64,000 bases of DNA from Alteromonas sp. MMG017. Its GTDB lineage: Bacteria; Pseudomonadota; Gammaproteobacteria; Enterobacterales; Alteromonadaceae. The position numbers were made by a program, and so were the translations under genes. Shown here piece by piece: positions 1 through 6,736 of the stretch. The notes beneath the pieces were generated by a model. It ran no database searches and was not told the DNA's origin. It worked only from the letters and a program-made list of their open reading frames with translations. Positions within the stretch are counted from its first letter, which is position 1. Every line of letters begins with the position of its first letter. The DNA is taken from NCBI RefSeq assembly GCF_018100795.1, contig NZ_JAGJDY010000001.1, positions 310,001 to 374,000 of the forward strand. The letters run 5' to 3'.

Positions 1-782
1 TCACCAATAATTTGCGCCAGCGAGTACGCTTGCGCATCAGTTATTTTATCTAATGATTGTACGTTAAAGCGTGGAAGCAATAAGGTTTCAAAAGGCCAAG
101 CAGCCCAGTATGGCACCACGACAACCCAATCATCGTTTTGGCAAACTACGCGCTCCTGCTTTTCTACTTCTTGTTCGGCGTAATCAAGCAGCATAGGGCG
201 CTGGTTTTCTGCGTAGTATTGACCAAGTTGAACCAGCTTTTTCGCCGGATCTGAAGGTAAATGCTGCTGCGCCCAAACTTGACCATGTGGATGGGGGTTT
301 GAACATCCCATTGCTGAGCCTTTGTTTTCAAACACTTGAACCCAAGTAAATTCTTTACCTAGCTCTTCGGTTTGTGCTTTCCAACAATTCACCACATCGG
401 CACGTTCATCGTCGGTAAGTTCCGGCAACGTTTTGCTGTGATCAGGTGAAAAGCAAATAACACGGCTGCAACCTTGCTCTGTTTCAAACTGGAACAACCC
501 ACTCTTTTCACTGGCTTGTTGGGTATCTTTTTTCAATGCTGCAAAGTCATTTTCAAAAACGAAAGTGCCAGTGTAATTAGGGTTTACTTCACCGTTTACC
601 CGAGTATTGCCTGGGCATAAATAGCAAGTGGGATCGTATGACGGCTTTTGCTCGTTCGAAGGCTCTTCAGATTGTCCTTGCCAAGGGCGCTTAGCGCGAT
701 GTGGCGACACTAAAACCCATTCACCTAGCAATGGGTTATAACGGCGATGTGGATCGTCAGTTGGGTCGAAGGGCTTTCCCAT
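1..782 (-). CDS. galT: UDP-glucose--hexose-1-phosphate uridylyltransferase, 3' end cut by window edge
   Basis: Exchanges UMP between UDP-glucose and galactose-1-phosphate in the Leloir pathway (cytoplasm). I translated the minus strand from the ATG at 782 and the frame stays open for about 260 codons to base 1, so the last 85 or so residues of a usual 350 are missing. Cys53 and Cys56 (in TCYLCPGN), His115 and His164 match the zinc ligands of the E. coli enzyme, and [10 protein letters not shown] carries the nucleophilic His166. It lies downstream of galM on the same strand after a 202-bp gap that holds a LacI-type palindrome, so it probably has its own repressed promoter. galK is expected just past the left edge (inference). 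Confidence 0.95.
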   Translation of the reverse strand, partial: MGKPFDPTDDPHRRYNPLLGEWVLVSPHRAKRPWQGQSEEPSNEQKPSYDPTCYLCPGNTRVNGEVNPNYTGTFVFENDFAALKKDTQQASEKSGLFQFETEQGCSRVICFSPDHSKTLPELTDDERADVVNCWKAQTEELGKEFTWVQVFENKGSAMGCSNPHPHGQVWAQQHLPSDPAKKLVQLGQYYAENQRPMLLDYAEQEVEKQERVVCQNDDWVVVVPYWAAWPFETLLLPRFNVQSLDKITDAQAYSLAQIIG

Positions 783-874
783 AATTTCTCTCACTATTTA
801 TTTGGCTTTCGTTGCAATATTGCCACGCCCCTGCACTTAATTTTTATAGTGAAAGCGTGTGAATAAACCAAAAA

Positions 875-890
875 GGTTAAACGTTTACCC
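875..890. promoter_or_regulatory. candidate GalR/LacI-family operator upstream of galT
   Basis: The bases at 878-887 (taaacgttta) form a perfect 10-bp palindrome with a central CG and flanks ggt/ccc that are nearly symmetrical. This is the usual shape of LacI/GalR-family operators. It lies about 95 bp before the galT start in the galM-galT gap, and a GalR-type regulator is encoded 1.4 kb away. The link between site and regulator is inferred. Confidence 0.5.
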
Positions 891-942
891 TCAATGATAT
901 ATTAAGGGCTCACGATTATCAATTATCGAATAAAGATAATGC

Positions 943-963
943 ATTGTTAAATAAATTAACAAT
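943..963. repeat. AT-rich 8-bp inverted repeat after galM
   Basis: attgttaa at 943-950 and its exact complement ttaacaat at 956-963 surround a 5-nt loop, 21 bases beyond the galM stop. The stem has only one G-C pair, so it would be a weak terminator at best; it could also be a protein-binding site in the galT upstream region. Confidence 0.4.
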
Positions 964-984
964 TCAAATGTACTATCTTTTCGT

Positions 985-2001
985 TTAATTCAGCGTAAAT
1001 TGATACCGTATTTCAGCGGTAAAGGGTTTATCGGGGTAAATGATGCAATCAGGAAACTCTGGTTTATTCGGTGCATCAGGGAAGTGCTGGGGCTCTAAAC
1101 ATAATGCGCCAAGCTGACTGTCAGATTCTAAGCTACCCGTATAGAACTGAATACCCGGTAAGTCGGTGTATAAATCCATTTGCAGATTTGTATCTTCAGC
1201 AAACACTTGTGCCTGAGGCTTTCCAGCTGCCCCTTTATTTAATACGAAGTTATGATCGTATCCACCCACCAAATTATACAAATCATGTGATTTTGCGCTG
1301 TTTTCGATCACCCGGGTGAGTGCCCTAAAGTCGAAGGGCGTGCCGGCTACTTCTATAAGTTTGCCTGTTGGCAATAAGGTACTGTCTGCATCAGTAACCC
1401 GCTCTGCGTCAATTTTCACCAAGGTGTTTTCCACTGTCGCATCTTTACTCAATGTAAAATATGCGTGTTGGGTAAGGCTGAAAGGGGTCGCTTTGTCTGT
1501 GGTAGCATTCAGTGAAAGCGATAATGTATTAGCATCATCTAGGGTATAAACAGCCTCAACGGTTACGTTGCCAGGAAAACCTCCTTCGCCGTCAGGGCTA
1601 GATAAGCTTAAAGATAACGAAACACTGTCTGCATGCGTTTCTGCCTTAGCTTCCCACATCTTTTTATGAAAACCTGGAATGCCGCCGTGCAAGTTATGTT
1701 CCCCCCCATTTTTATCGAGGTGATACTCAGTACCTTCCAGGGTGAACTTCCCATGCCCAATGCGGTTAGCGAAACGCCCTACTATTGCATTTCTATAACT
1801 GGGATCGTCCACATAGCCATCTATAGTTGAATATGACTGCACGCAAGCATGAAGCTTACCTTGGTTATCTGGCACATTTAATTCGTGAATTATGCCGCCA
1901 TAATTCAAAATTTTTGCCTGCATACCTTGTGAATTACTTAACGTGTAGAGGGTGACTTTATCACCATCAACGACACCAAAATCAGACGCTTCAACTTTCA
2001 T
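985..2001 (-). CDS. galM: Aldose 1-epimerase (galactose mutarotase)
   Basis: Interconverts alpha and beta anomers of galactose, feeding galactokinase. The 338-residue length is normal for the family. Visible catalytic features are His105 (EHNLHGG), the general acid His179 (TQHAYF), Asp249 (GGYDHNF) and the general base Glu303 (LEPQHFPD). There is no signal peptide, so it is cytoplasmic. It precedes galT on the same strand and diverges from the galR-type gene across a 284-bp gap, the typical arrangement of a regulator facing the operon it controls. Confidence 0.95.
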   Translation of the reverse strand: MKVEASDFGVVDGDKVTLYTLSNSQGMQAKILNYGGIIHELNVPDNQGKLHACVQSYSTIDGYVDDPSYRNAIVGRFANRIGHGKFTLEGTEYHLDKNGGEHNLHGGIPGFHKKMWEAKAETHADSVSLSLSLSSPDGEGGFPGNVTVEAVYTLDDANTLSLSLNATTDKATPFSLTQHAYFTLSKDATVENTLVKIDAERVTDADSTLLPTGKLIEVAGTPFDFRALTRVIENSAKSHDLYNLVGGYDHNFVLNKGAAGKPQAQVFAEDTNLQMDLYTDLPGIQFYTGSLESDSQLGALCLEPQHFPDAPNKPEFPDCIIYPDKPFTAEIRYQFTLN

Positions 2002-2285
2002 AACAATGCATTAACCTTTTTTGCAAGAAATGAAGATTACCATTTTTTAATTAATAGGCTGGCACGACCTCAACAGCAAGGAGGGTATACGTTTTCTTAT
2101 TCTGTTTATAGTGCTATTTGTTAGAACATTTTTATGTTTTTTTGTAAATATACTGTACGCTGTACGCCATAACAGAGGATAGTTGCAGCCAATATGGCTA
2201 AATTGAGTAACAAAAATGCTTACTGGCCTACCTAAACTGCGAGTCTTCACTTCTATAACCTAATAATAATTGCTAATTTTTCTGT

Positions 2286-3287
2286 ATGGCTACGATTAAA
2301 GACATTGCTCAGGCTGCAGGTGTATCTCTTGCAACCGTTTCACGCGTTATAAATAACGGCCCTAAAGTTGGCAAAGATACCCGTCAGCGGGTAAAACTCA
2401 TCATGGAAGAAATGGGTTATAGACCCAATGCTAACGCCAGAGCTTTGGTGACTAAGCGCAGTGCCTCGCTAGGCGTAGTGTTAGCAGAACTTCACGACCC
2501 TTTCTTCGCAATGCTTGCCCATGGGGTTGAAACCGTTACTCGTAAGAATAACGTTCAAATTCTATTAAGTGCGGGCTCGATAGAAAAAGAAACCGAATTG
2601 CGTGCTATCGAAATTCTACTGGAACACCGCGTAGAAGCCATGGTGGTTCACAGTAAAGCATTGGATGACAAAACCCTTATCGACTTTGCTAAGCAAGTAC
2701 CGGGCTTTGTATTAATTAACCGCTACATTCCAGAAATTGCTAATCGTTGCGTTTGGTTAGATAACGTCACCGGCGGGCGCTTGATGGCTGAACATGCTAT
2801 CAATCAAGGTCATAAAAAGTTGGCGGTAATCAGCAGCCAATACCATATTGATGATCCTAATCACCGTTTAGAAGGCATAGTTAACGCTACCGAAGCAGCC
2901 AAGCTTACCTTACCTGAAAGCATGATTGAGTATGCGACGCCAGATCAAGAAGGCGGCGAATTGGCCATGCAGAACTTACTCGCTACTGGCGCTGAATTTA
3001 CTGCGGTGCTTGCCTATAACGATGCTATGGCGTCTGGCGCAATGACCATGTTACAAGACCATGGTATCGCTGTACCCGAGCAAGTATCAGTGATGGGCTA
3101 TGATGATGTGCTGTTAGCCAAATATTGTCGCCCTAAATTGACCACTTTGCGTTACCCAATAGAAATGATGGCAGCAAAAGCGGCAGAACTTGCGCTGAAA
3201 TACGCTGCTGGGACAAAACCTGAAGAAGGCCTTACCTTTAAATATACGCCTACTATCGTTAAACGTGACTCGGTGGTAAGGGTCTAG
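2286..3287 (+). CDS. galR: LacI/GalR-family transcriptional regulator of galactose genes
   Basis: DNA-binding repressor of 333 residues, the standard LacI-family length. The N-terminus holds the helix-turn-helix (ATIKDIAQAAGVSLATVSRV) and hinge helix (RPNANARAL), followed by a periplasmic-binding-protein-like sugar-sensing domain; GYDDVLLAKYCRPKLTT is a GalR/GalS-like C-terminal segment. The gene diverges from galM-galT, which suggests galactose as the effector, but the ligand is inferred only from neighbours. The ATG has no strong Shine-Dalgarno sequence before it, so translation may be weak, as expected for a repressor. Confidence 0.85.
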   Translation: MATIKDIAQAAGVSLATVSRVINNGPKVGKDTRQRVKLIMEEMGYRPNANARALVTKRSASLGVVLAELHDPFFAMLAHGVETVTRKNNVQILLSAGSIEKETELRAIEILLEHRVEAMVVHSKALDDKTLIDFAKQVPGFVLINRYIPEIANRCVWLDNVTGGRLMAEHAINQGHKKLAVISSQYHIDDPNHRLEGIVNATEAAKLTLPESMIEYATPDQEGGELAMQNLLATGAEFTAVLAYNDAMASGAMTMLQDHGIAVPEQVSVMGYDDVLLAKYCRPKLTTLRYPIEMMAAKAAELALKYAAGTKPEEGLTFKYTPTIVKRDSVVRV

Positions 3288-3321
3288 CACGCTATTTGCC
3301 TACCCTAGAGCGCGGCTTGGT

Positions 3322-3360
3322 ACTTACCTTCATCAATAGGTAAAAATTATGAAGGTAAGT
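3322..3360. repeat. Perfect 12-bp inverted repeat after galR
   Basis: acttaccttcat (3322-3333) and atgaaggtaagt (3349-3360) are exact reverse complements around a 15-nt loop. It lies 34 bases past the galR-type stop at the left edge of the GATC-rich stretch. There is no T-run after the right arm, so it is not a classic terminator. Confidence 0.7.
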
Positions 3361-3536
3361 CGCTATCTGTTAGAAAATTTCATGGATGATAGATCTTGAC
3401 AACTTACTGAGCTTGATCTTTTAACGAAAACTTTTATCCCCAATCCCCTGCTACTAGCGATCCTGATACCACTAAAGATCTACTTATCGACCGATCTAAA
3501 ATAAACTTGCTACAGCCCTTGATTTAATTGAGCTAA

Positions 3537-3569
3537 CGTGATCTGACCAGTTGGTCTAGGCAGATCACG
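3537..3569. repeat. 9-bp inverted repeat containing GATC in both arms
   Basis: cgtgatctg (3537-3545) pairs exactly with cagatcacg (3561-3569); a smaller acca/tggt pair (3546-3549 and 3552-3555) nests inside. Each arm holds one GATC site, giving paired, symmetrically placed Dam/SeqA-type sites inside the origin-like stretch. Confidence 0.65.
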
Positions 3570-3622
3570 ATCTTATTTTAAATTTATAAGCTTAGGGAGT
3601 TACCAACAACTTGATCCACACT

Positions 3623-3631
3623 TTATCCACA
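3623..3631 (+). promoter_or_regulatory. Perfect consensus DnaA box
   Basis: ttatccaca equals the high-affinity DnaA box of E. coli oriC (R1/R4). It lies 27 bp from the end of the hydrolase gene, beside a one-mismatch copy at 3612-3620. One 9-mer alone could arise by chance; the GATC cluster around it is what makes it notable. Confidence 0.55.
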
Positions 3632-3658
3632 GGCTTAAAAGTGTGATAAACCTTGATT

Positions 3659-4519
3659 CTACGGGCTTATATGGCTGATAAACCGCTGATACTCTTCTAT
3701 CGCGAAGTCGTGCTTTAGCGTGGCATTATGGGTCGCACCAGGCACTACACTAATGTACTTTGCGTGACTGGCCGACGTTGCTAACAATTGCTTACTAATT
3801 TCGAATGGGGTAATAACATCTTTCTCACCAACTAAGAGCCAAAGCGGGCCCTCGTAGTGCCTTAAAATGGGGGCGATTTGCATTAGGTGTACTTCAGGGT
3901 GAAGTTTCATGCTGGTCAGTGAATTCGAAAAACCAGGCACCATGTTGGCAATGAGATCGGATATGTCGTTAAACGCCCCATCGAGCACTAGCCCGCCAAT
4001 AGGTTTATTCGCCGCCACATAGCTTGCGAAATAACTGCCCACGCCTCTGCCATGCACAATAGTGGGTAACGACTTATCGAATATACCTTCGGCGTAATCA
4101 AAAACAGTCAATGCATCGGCTTTAATCGCATTAATGCTGAGCTTTTCAGATTTATCACTGGCACCAACTCCTTGGTAATCCATCCAAAGAATATTCGCCG
4201 GAATCTTACCTAAGCGATGCAGCACGCTATTGTTTTCGCTCACCGGCATACGGTTATCGGCGTAAAAAACAATATTCACAACAGGCTCGGCATAAGACAC
4301 AGCAACGCCTCTTAACGTTAGACCTTGCTCATTATCAATTTCTACGCGAGTAATCCCTGCCGACGTTTTATCTTGCTCAATGGCGGCATGTAACTTCGTG
4401 GTTGTCAGGGGCTTTGTTTGGTTGTCTTGATGAAAAAAAGCGCTTGGCGTCACATTAATTGCGCAGGCGGCTAAGCCTAATGACATAACCGCCACAGTAA
4501 ATATTTTCGAAAATGTCAT
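3659..4519 (-). CDS. Alpha/beta-hydrolase-like lipoprotein lacking the nucleophilic serine
   Basis: 286 residues. The N-terminus is a lipoprotein signal peptide with lipobox LAAC (Cys19), so it should be membrane-anchored outside the cytoplasm. The body has an alpha/beta-hydrolase layout like YfhR/ABHD13 proteins: WMDYQGVGASD, DGAFNDI, then acid Asp234 (VGEKDVITP) and His264 (PGATHNAT). At the nucleophile elbow, where GxSxG is expected, the sequence reads HGRGVGSYFAS: position 159 is Gly, not Ser. Ser162 is three residues later and not in the normal place. It may be inactive, a binding protein, or use another nucleophile. Function not known. Confidence 0.75.
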   Translation of the reverse strand: MTFSKIFTVAVMSLGLAACAINVTPSAFFHQDNQTKPLTTTKLHAAIEQDKTSAGITRVEIDNEQGLTLRGVAVSYAEPVVNIVFYADNRMPVSENNSVLHRLGKIPANILWMDYQGVGASDKSEKLSINAIKADALTVFDYAEGIFDKSLPTIVHGRGVGSYFASYVAANKPIGGLVLDGAFNDISDLIANMVPGFSNSLTSMKLHPEVHLMQIAPILRHYEGPLWLLVGEKDVITPFEISKQLLATSASHAKYISVVPGATHNATLKHDFAIEEYQRFISHISP

Positions 4520-4548
4520 ATCACAATCCTTGTTGACTACGTGTTTGC

Positions 4549-5142
4549 TTACACCAATGAATTTACTATCTTACCGTCTTTTACCATAACACATGTCATT
4601 CCTGCATCTAACGCGGCGCGTTGACCCATTTCAGTATCTTCAAATACTACGCAATCTTCTGGCGCAACATTCATTGCTTCTGCGGCCATGAGGAAGGTTT
4701 CTGGGTGAGGTTTGCCATTTTTGACATCATCAGCCGTGACCAATACTTTCAATTGCTCGATAATATTATGATGGCTCAATAACCACTCGGCATGGGGTCT
4801 ATCAGAGCCTGTGCCCACCGCAATAGGGTGGCTTTGTATGTAGTGATTAAATACGGCAAGGGTATCTGGAATTAACCTAGGGATATCGGGTAAATTTTCA
4901 GAAGTACGCTTTTTAAAGCCAGCGACTTCTTCGGTATCATTTTGTTTGTTGTATTTGGCATTCAACATCTCAACAGTCTCAAGCGTTGGTACGCCCCCTA
5001 AACTGTGAATGTAATCTGCATCAAATGGGTAGCCGAACACTTCACACGTTACTTGCCATGCGTTGATATGTCTGCCCATTGAATCAACTAGGGTGCCATC
5101 CATATCAAAAATAATGCCTTTAAAAGACGATAAATCTATCAC
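4549..5142 (-). CDS. yqaB: HAD-superfamily sugar-phosphate phosphatase (YqaB / beta-phosphoglucomutase-like)
   Basis: Subfamily IA HAD phosphatase of about 197 residues. Motif I is FDMDGTLVDS (nucleophile and acid/base Asp), motif II lies in AVGTGSDRP, the lysine in NGKPHPETF, and motif III in VVFEDTEMG. VFEDTEMGQRAA and the short cap match YqaB, a fructose-1-phosphatase-like enzyme in E. coli; substrate not shown here. I prefer the GTG start at 5142 because AAGGAG lies about 7 nt before it; the frame also extends to a TTG at 5175 with no support. The next gene on the same strand is the lipoprotein hydrolase, 29 bp away. Confidence 0.85.
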   Translation of the reverse strand: MIDLSSFKGIIFDMDGTLVDSMGRHINAWQVTCEVFGYPFDADYIHSLGGVPTLETVEMLNAKYNKQNDTEEVAGFKKRTSENLPDIPRLIPDTLAVFNHYIQSHPIAVGTGSDRPHAEWLLSHHNIIEQLKVLVTADDVKNGKPHPETFLMAAEAMNVAPEDCVVFEDTEMGQRAALDAGMTCVMVKDGKIVNSLV

Positions 5143-5196
5143 GGTCGCACTCCTTACGTTCGTTATTCTTAGCAATTAAAGCCAATATGCTTACTA

Positions 5197-6537
5197 CTAA
5201 GCGCTATCAATTACCGCCCTAGCTTGGGTAGCATCGAAGTCTCGGTTCACTTTTAAATATACCGTGCCATTTTGACTGTTTAAAGTCACCTCTAAAACAC
5301 CTGGAACCAAAGAAATATTTTTCTTTAACGCGTCTTCCTGATGCGAACTAAAACTACCGTTCATCATGACACGCTTAACGCGGCTTACTTCTTTTAGCCC
5401 ATAAATAATATAAAGCCAAAGTAACGTGCTGACCGCACCAACTATATAGGCGATATCAGGGGACCAAATATCGGTCACAACACCAGACAACATGCCACCT
5501 AAAAAAGCGCCAAAGAACTGGAAGCTAGCATAAATGCCCATGGCAGTGCCTTTTTGACCTGCCGGCGCAATACTGGAAACAAGAGATGGAAAATTGGCTT
5601 CTAGATAATTAAACCCAGTGAAAAACAGCACTACAGCGGCTGTGGTTATCCACCAGCTATGGTCTTTCATGGCAAGCGCTGCAAATGCAATGCCCATAAG
5701 TACCACGGCGAAAAGTAGATAGGATTTTGGTGTGCGGCCTCTGGCCATACCCATCATAATAACTAACCCCACCACCGAAATACCTAATACCGGTAAGTAC
5801 ACGGTCCAATGGGTATCAAGGGCCATGTCGAAATGCAGTAAGGTTAAAGGTAATTGTACAAAAAGCAGGGTAATTAGCATGTGCAAAATAAGCACACTAA
5901 CGTTTAAGCGCCAAAGCTGTGAAGAGAACACCAACCGTTTAAGTTGACCCTTTTGCGGTAGCGTATCGCCACTACTCAGAATCTCGCCATTAGGCACAAC
6001 CCATTGCACCAACGGCATACAAACAATGGCTAACACACCGGTTATAGCGAAAATACCCGCCAAGCCCCAATTATTCGCTATGAGAGGCCCTAACAGCACT
6101 GCCATATAAAAGGAAAAGCCAATTGCAATGCCGATAACCGCCAGCACTTTTGCCCGTTGGCTTTCACGGCTAACGTCGGTGGCTAATGCCATAATGGCCC
6201 CGGCGATGGCGCCTGCTCCTTGTAATATTCGCCCTACAATAAGCCACGCCATAGTGTCGGCATTGGCCGCCACGAAACTACCGAACGCAAATACAGCTAG
6301 TCCGAACAAAATAACGGGTTTTCGACCCCATTTGTCAGACATCATACCCATTGGAATTTGCAAAGCAGCCTGTGTTAAACCGTATCCACCCACCGCTAGC
6401 CCCACCATTAAAGGTGAGTAGTCTGAATAATCCATAGCAGCGACGGCTAACACCGGCATCACCATAAATAATCCCAGCATGCGTAATACATAAACAGATG
6501 CTAGCGCTAGCGAGGCGCGCAATTCCAAAGCGTTCAA
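5197..6537 (-). CDS. yajR: MFS transporter with C-terminal ferredoxin-like domain, YajR type
   Basis: 446 residues with 12 predicted membrane helices. MFS motif A reads GMMSDKWGRKPV between helices 2 and 3, and VGRILQGAGAIAGA matches helix 4. After the last helix, about 60 cytosolic residues (HQEDALKKNISLVPGVLEV to the end) form the YAM-like ferredoxin fold that defines YajR. The E. coli protein is a proton-driven drug:H+ antiporter-like carrier whose natural substrate is unknown. It is transcribed away from uvrA across a 199-bp gap. Confidence 0.88.
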   Translation of the reverse strand: MNALELRASLALASVYVLRMLGLFMVMPVLAVAAMDYSDYSPLMVGLAVGGYGLTQAALQIPMGMMSDKWGRKPVILFGLAVFAFGSFVAANADTMAWLIVGRILQGAGAIAGAIMALATDVSRESQRAKVLAVIGIAIGFSFYMAVLLGPLIANNWGLAGIFAITGVLAIVCMPLVQWVVPNGEILSSGDTLPQKGQLKRLVFSSQLWRLNVSVLILHMLITLLFVQLPLTLLHFDMALDTHWTVYLPVLGISVVGLVIMMGMARGRTPKSYLLFAVVLMGIAFAALAMKDHSWWITTAAVVLFFTGFNYLEANFPSLVSSIAPAGQKGTAMGIYASFQFFGAFLGGMLSGVVTDIWSPDIAYIVGAVSTLLWLYIIYGLKEVSRVKRVMMNGSFSSHQEDALKKNISLVPGVLEVTLNSQNGTVYLKVNRDFDATQARAVIDSA

Positions 6538-6736
6538 AGCTGTACCGTTCCTCTAAATCAATGTGGGCGCGAAGTGTAGCATATATTAGTAAGCTGCCTA
6601 CGTTCGAAATATTCGATTAATGTAATCTTAAGTTGATCTCATTGATAGCCAATCAGTATAACTTGATCATGCAATGCAATATCAATTTGCTTGACGACTA
6701 TGGCATACTGATTCTTTTTTTCGCACTTAGGCTTCA

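Larger units (their letters stand above)
3288..3658. other. Gene-free 371-bp stretch: GATC cluster, DnaA box and inverted repeats (origin-like)
   Basis: No plausible ORF. GATC occurs nine times (starts 3392, 3415, 3459, 3477, 3493, 3540, 3563, 3569, 3613), that is within 225 bp where about one is expected by chance; six read GATCT and sit in AT-rich sequence, like the 13-mers of E. coli oriC. A perfect DnaA box (ttatccaca, 3623-3631) is preceded by tgatccaca (3612-3620), and ttatcccca is at 3434-3442; the last two each have one mismatch. The flanking genes (galR-type, hydrolase) are not the usual oriC neighbours mnmG, mioC or dnaA. It may be a SeqA/DnaA-binding locus, a DnaA-titration site or a former origin. 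Confidence 0.6.

Noticed and set aside
2047-2250. 67-residue ORF in the galM-galR gap
   Set aside because: Low-complexity content, no Shine-Dalgarno sequence and in a promoter region; likely chance.
3288-3658. This stretch is the chromosomal oriC
   Set aside because: Only one perfect DnaA box and no mnmG/mioC/dnaA neighbours, so I report it as origin-like rather than as the origin.
6541-6736. LexA box upstream of uvrA
   Set aside because: Scanned both strands for CTG-N10-CAG; none was found, only isolated CTG trinucleotides.
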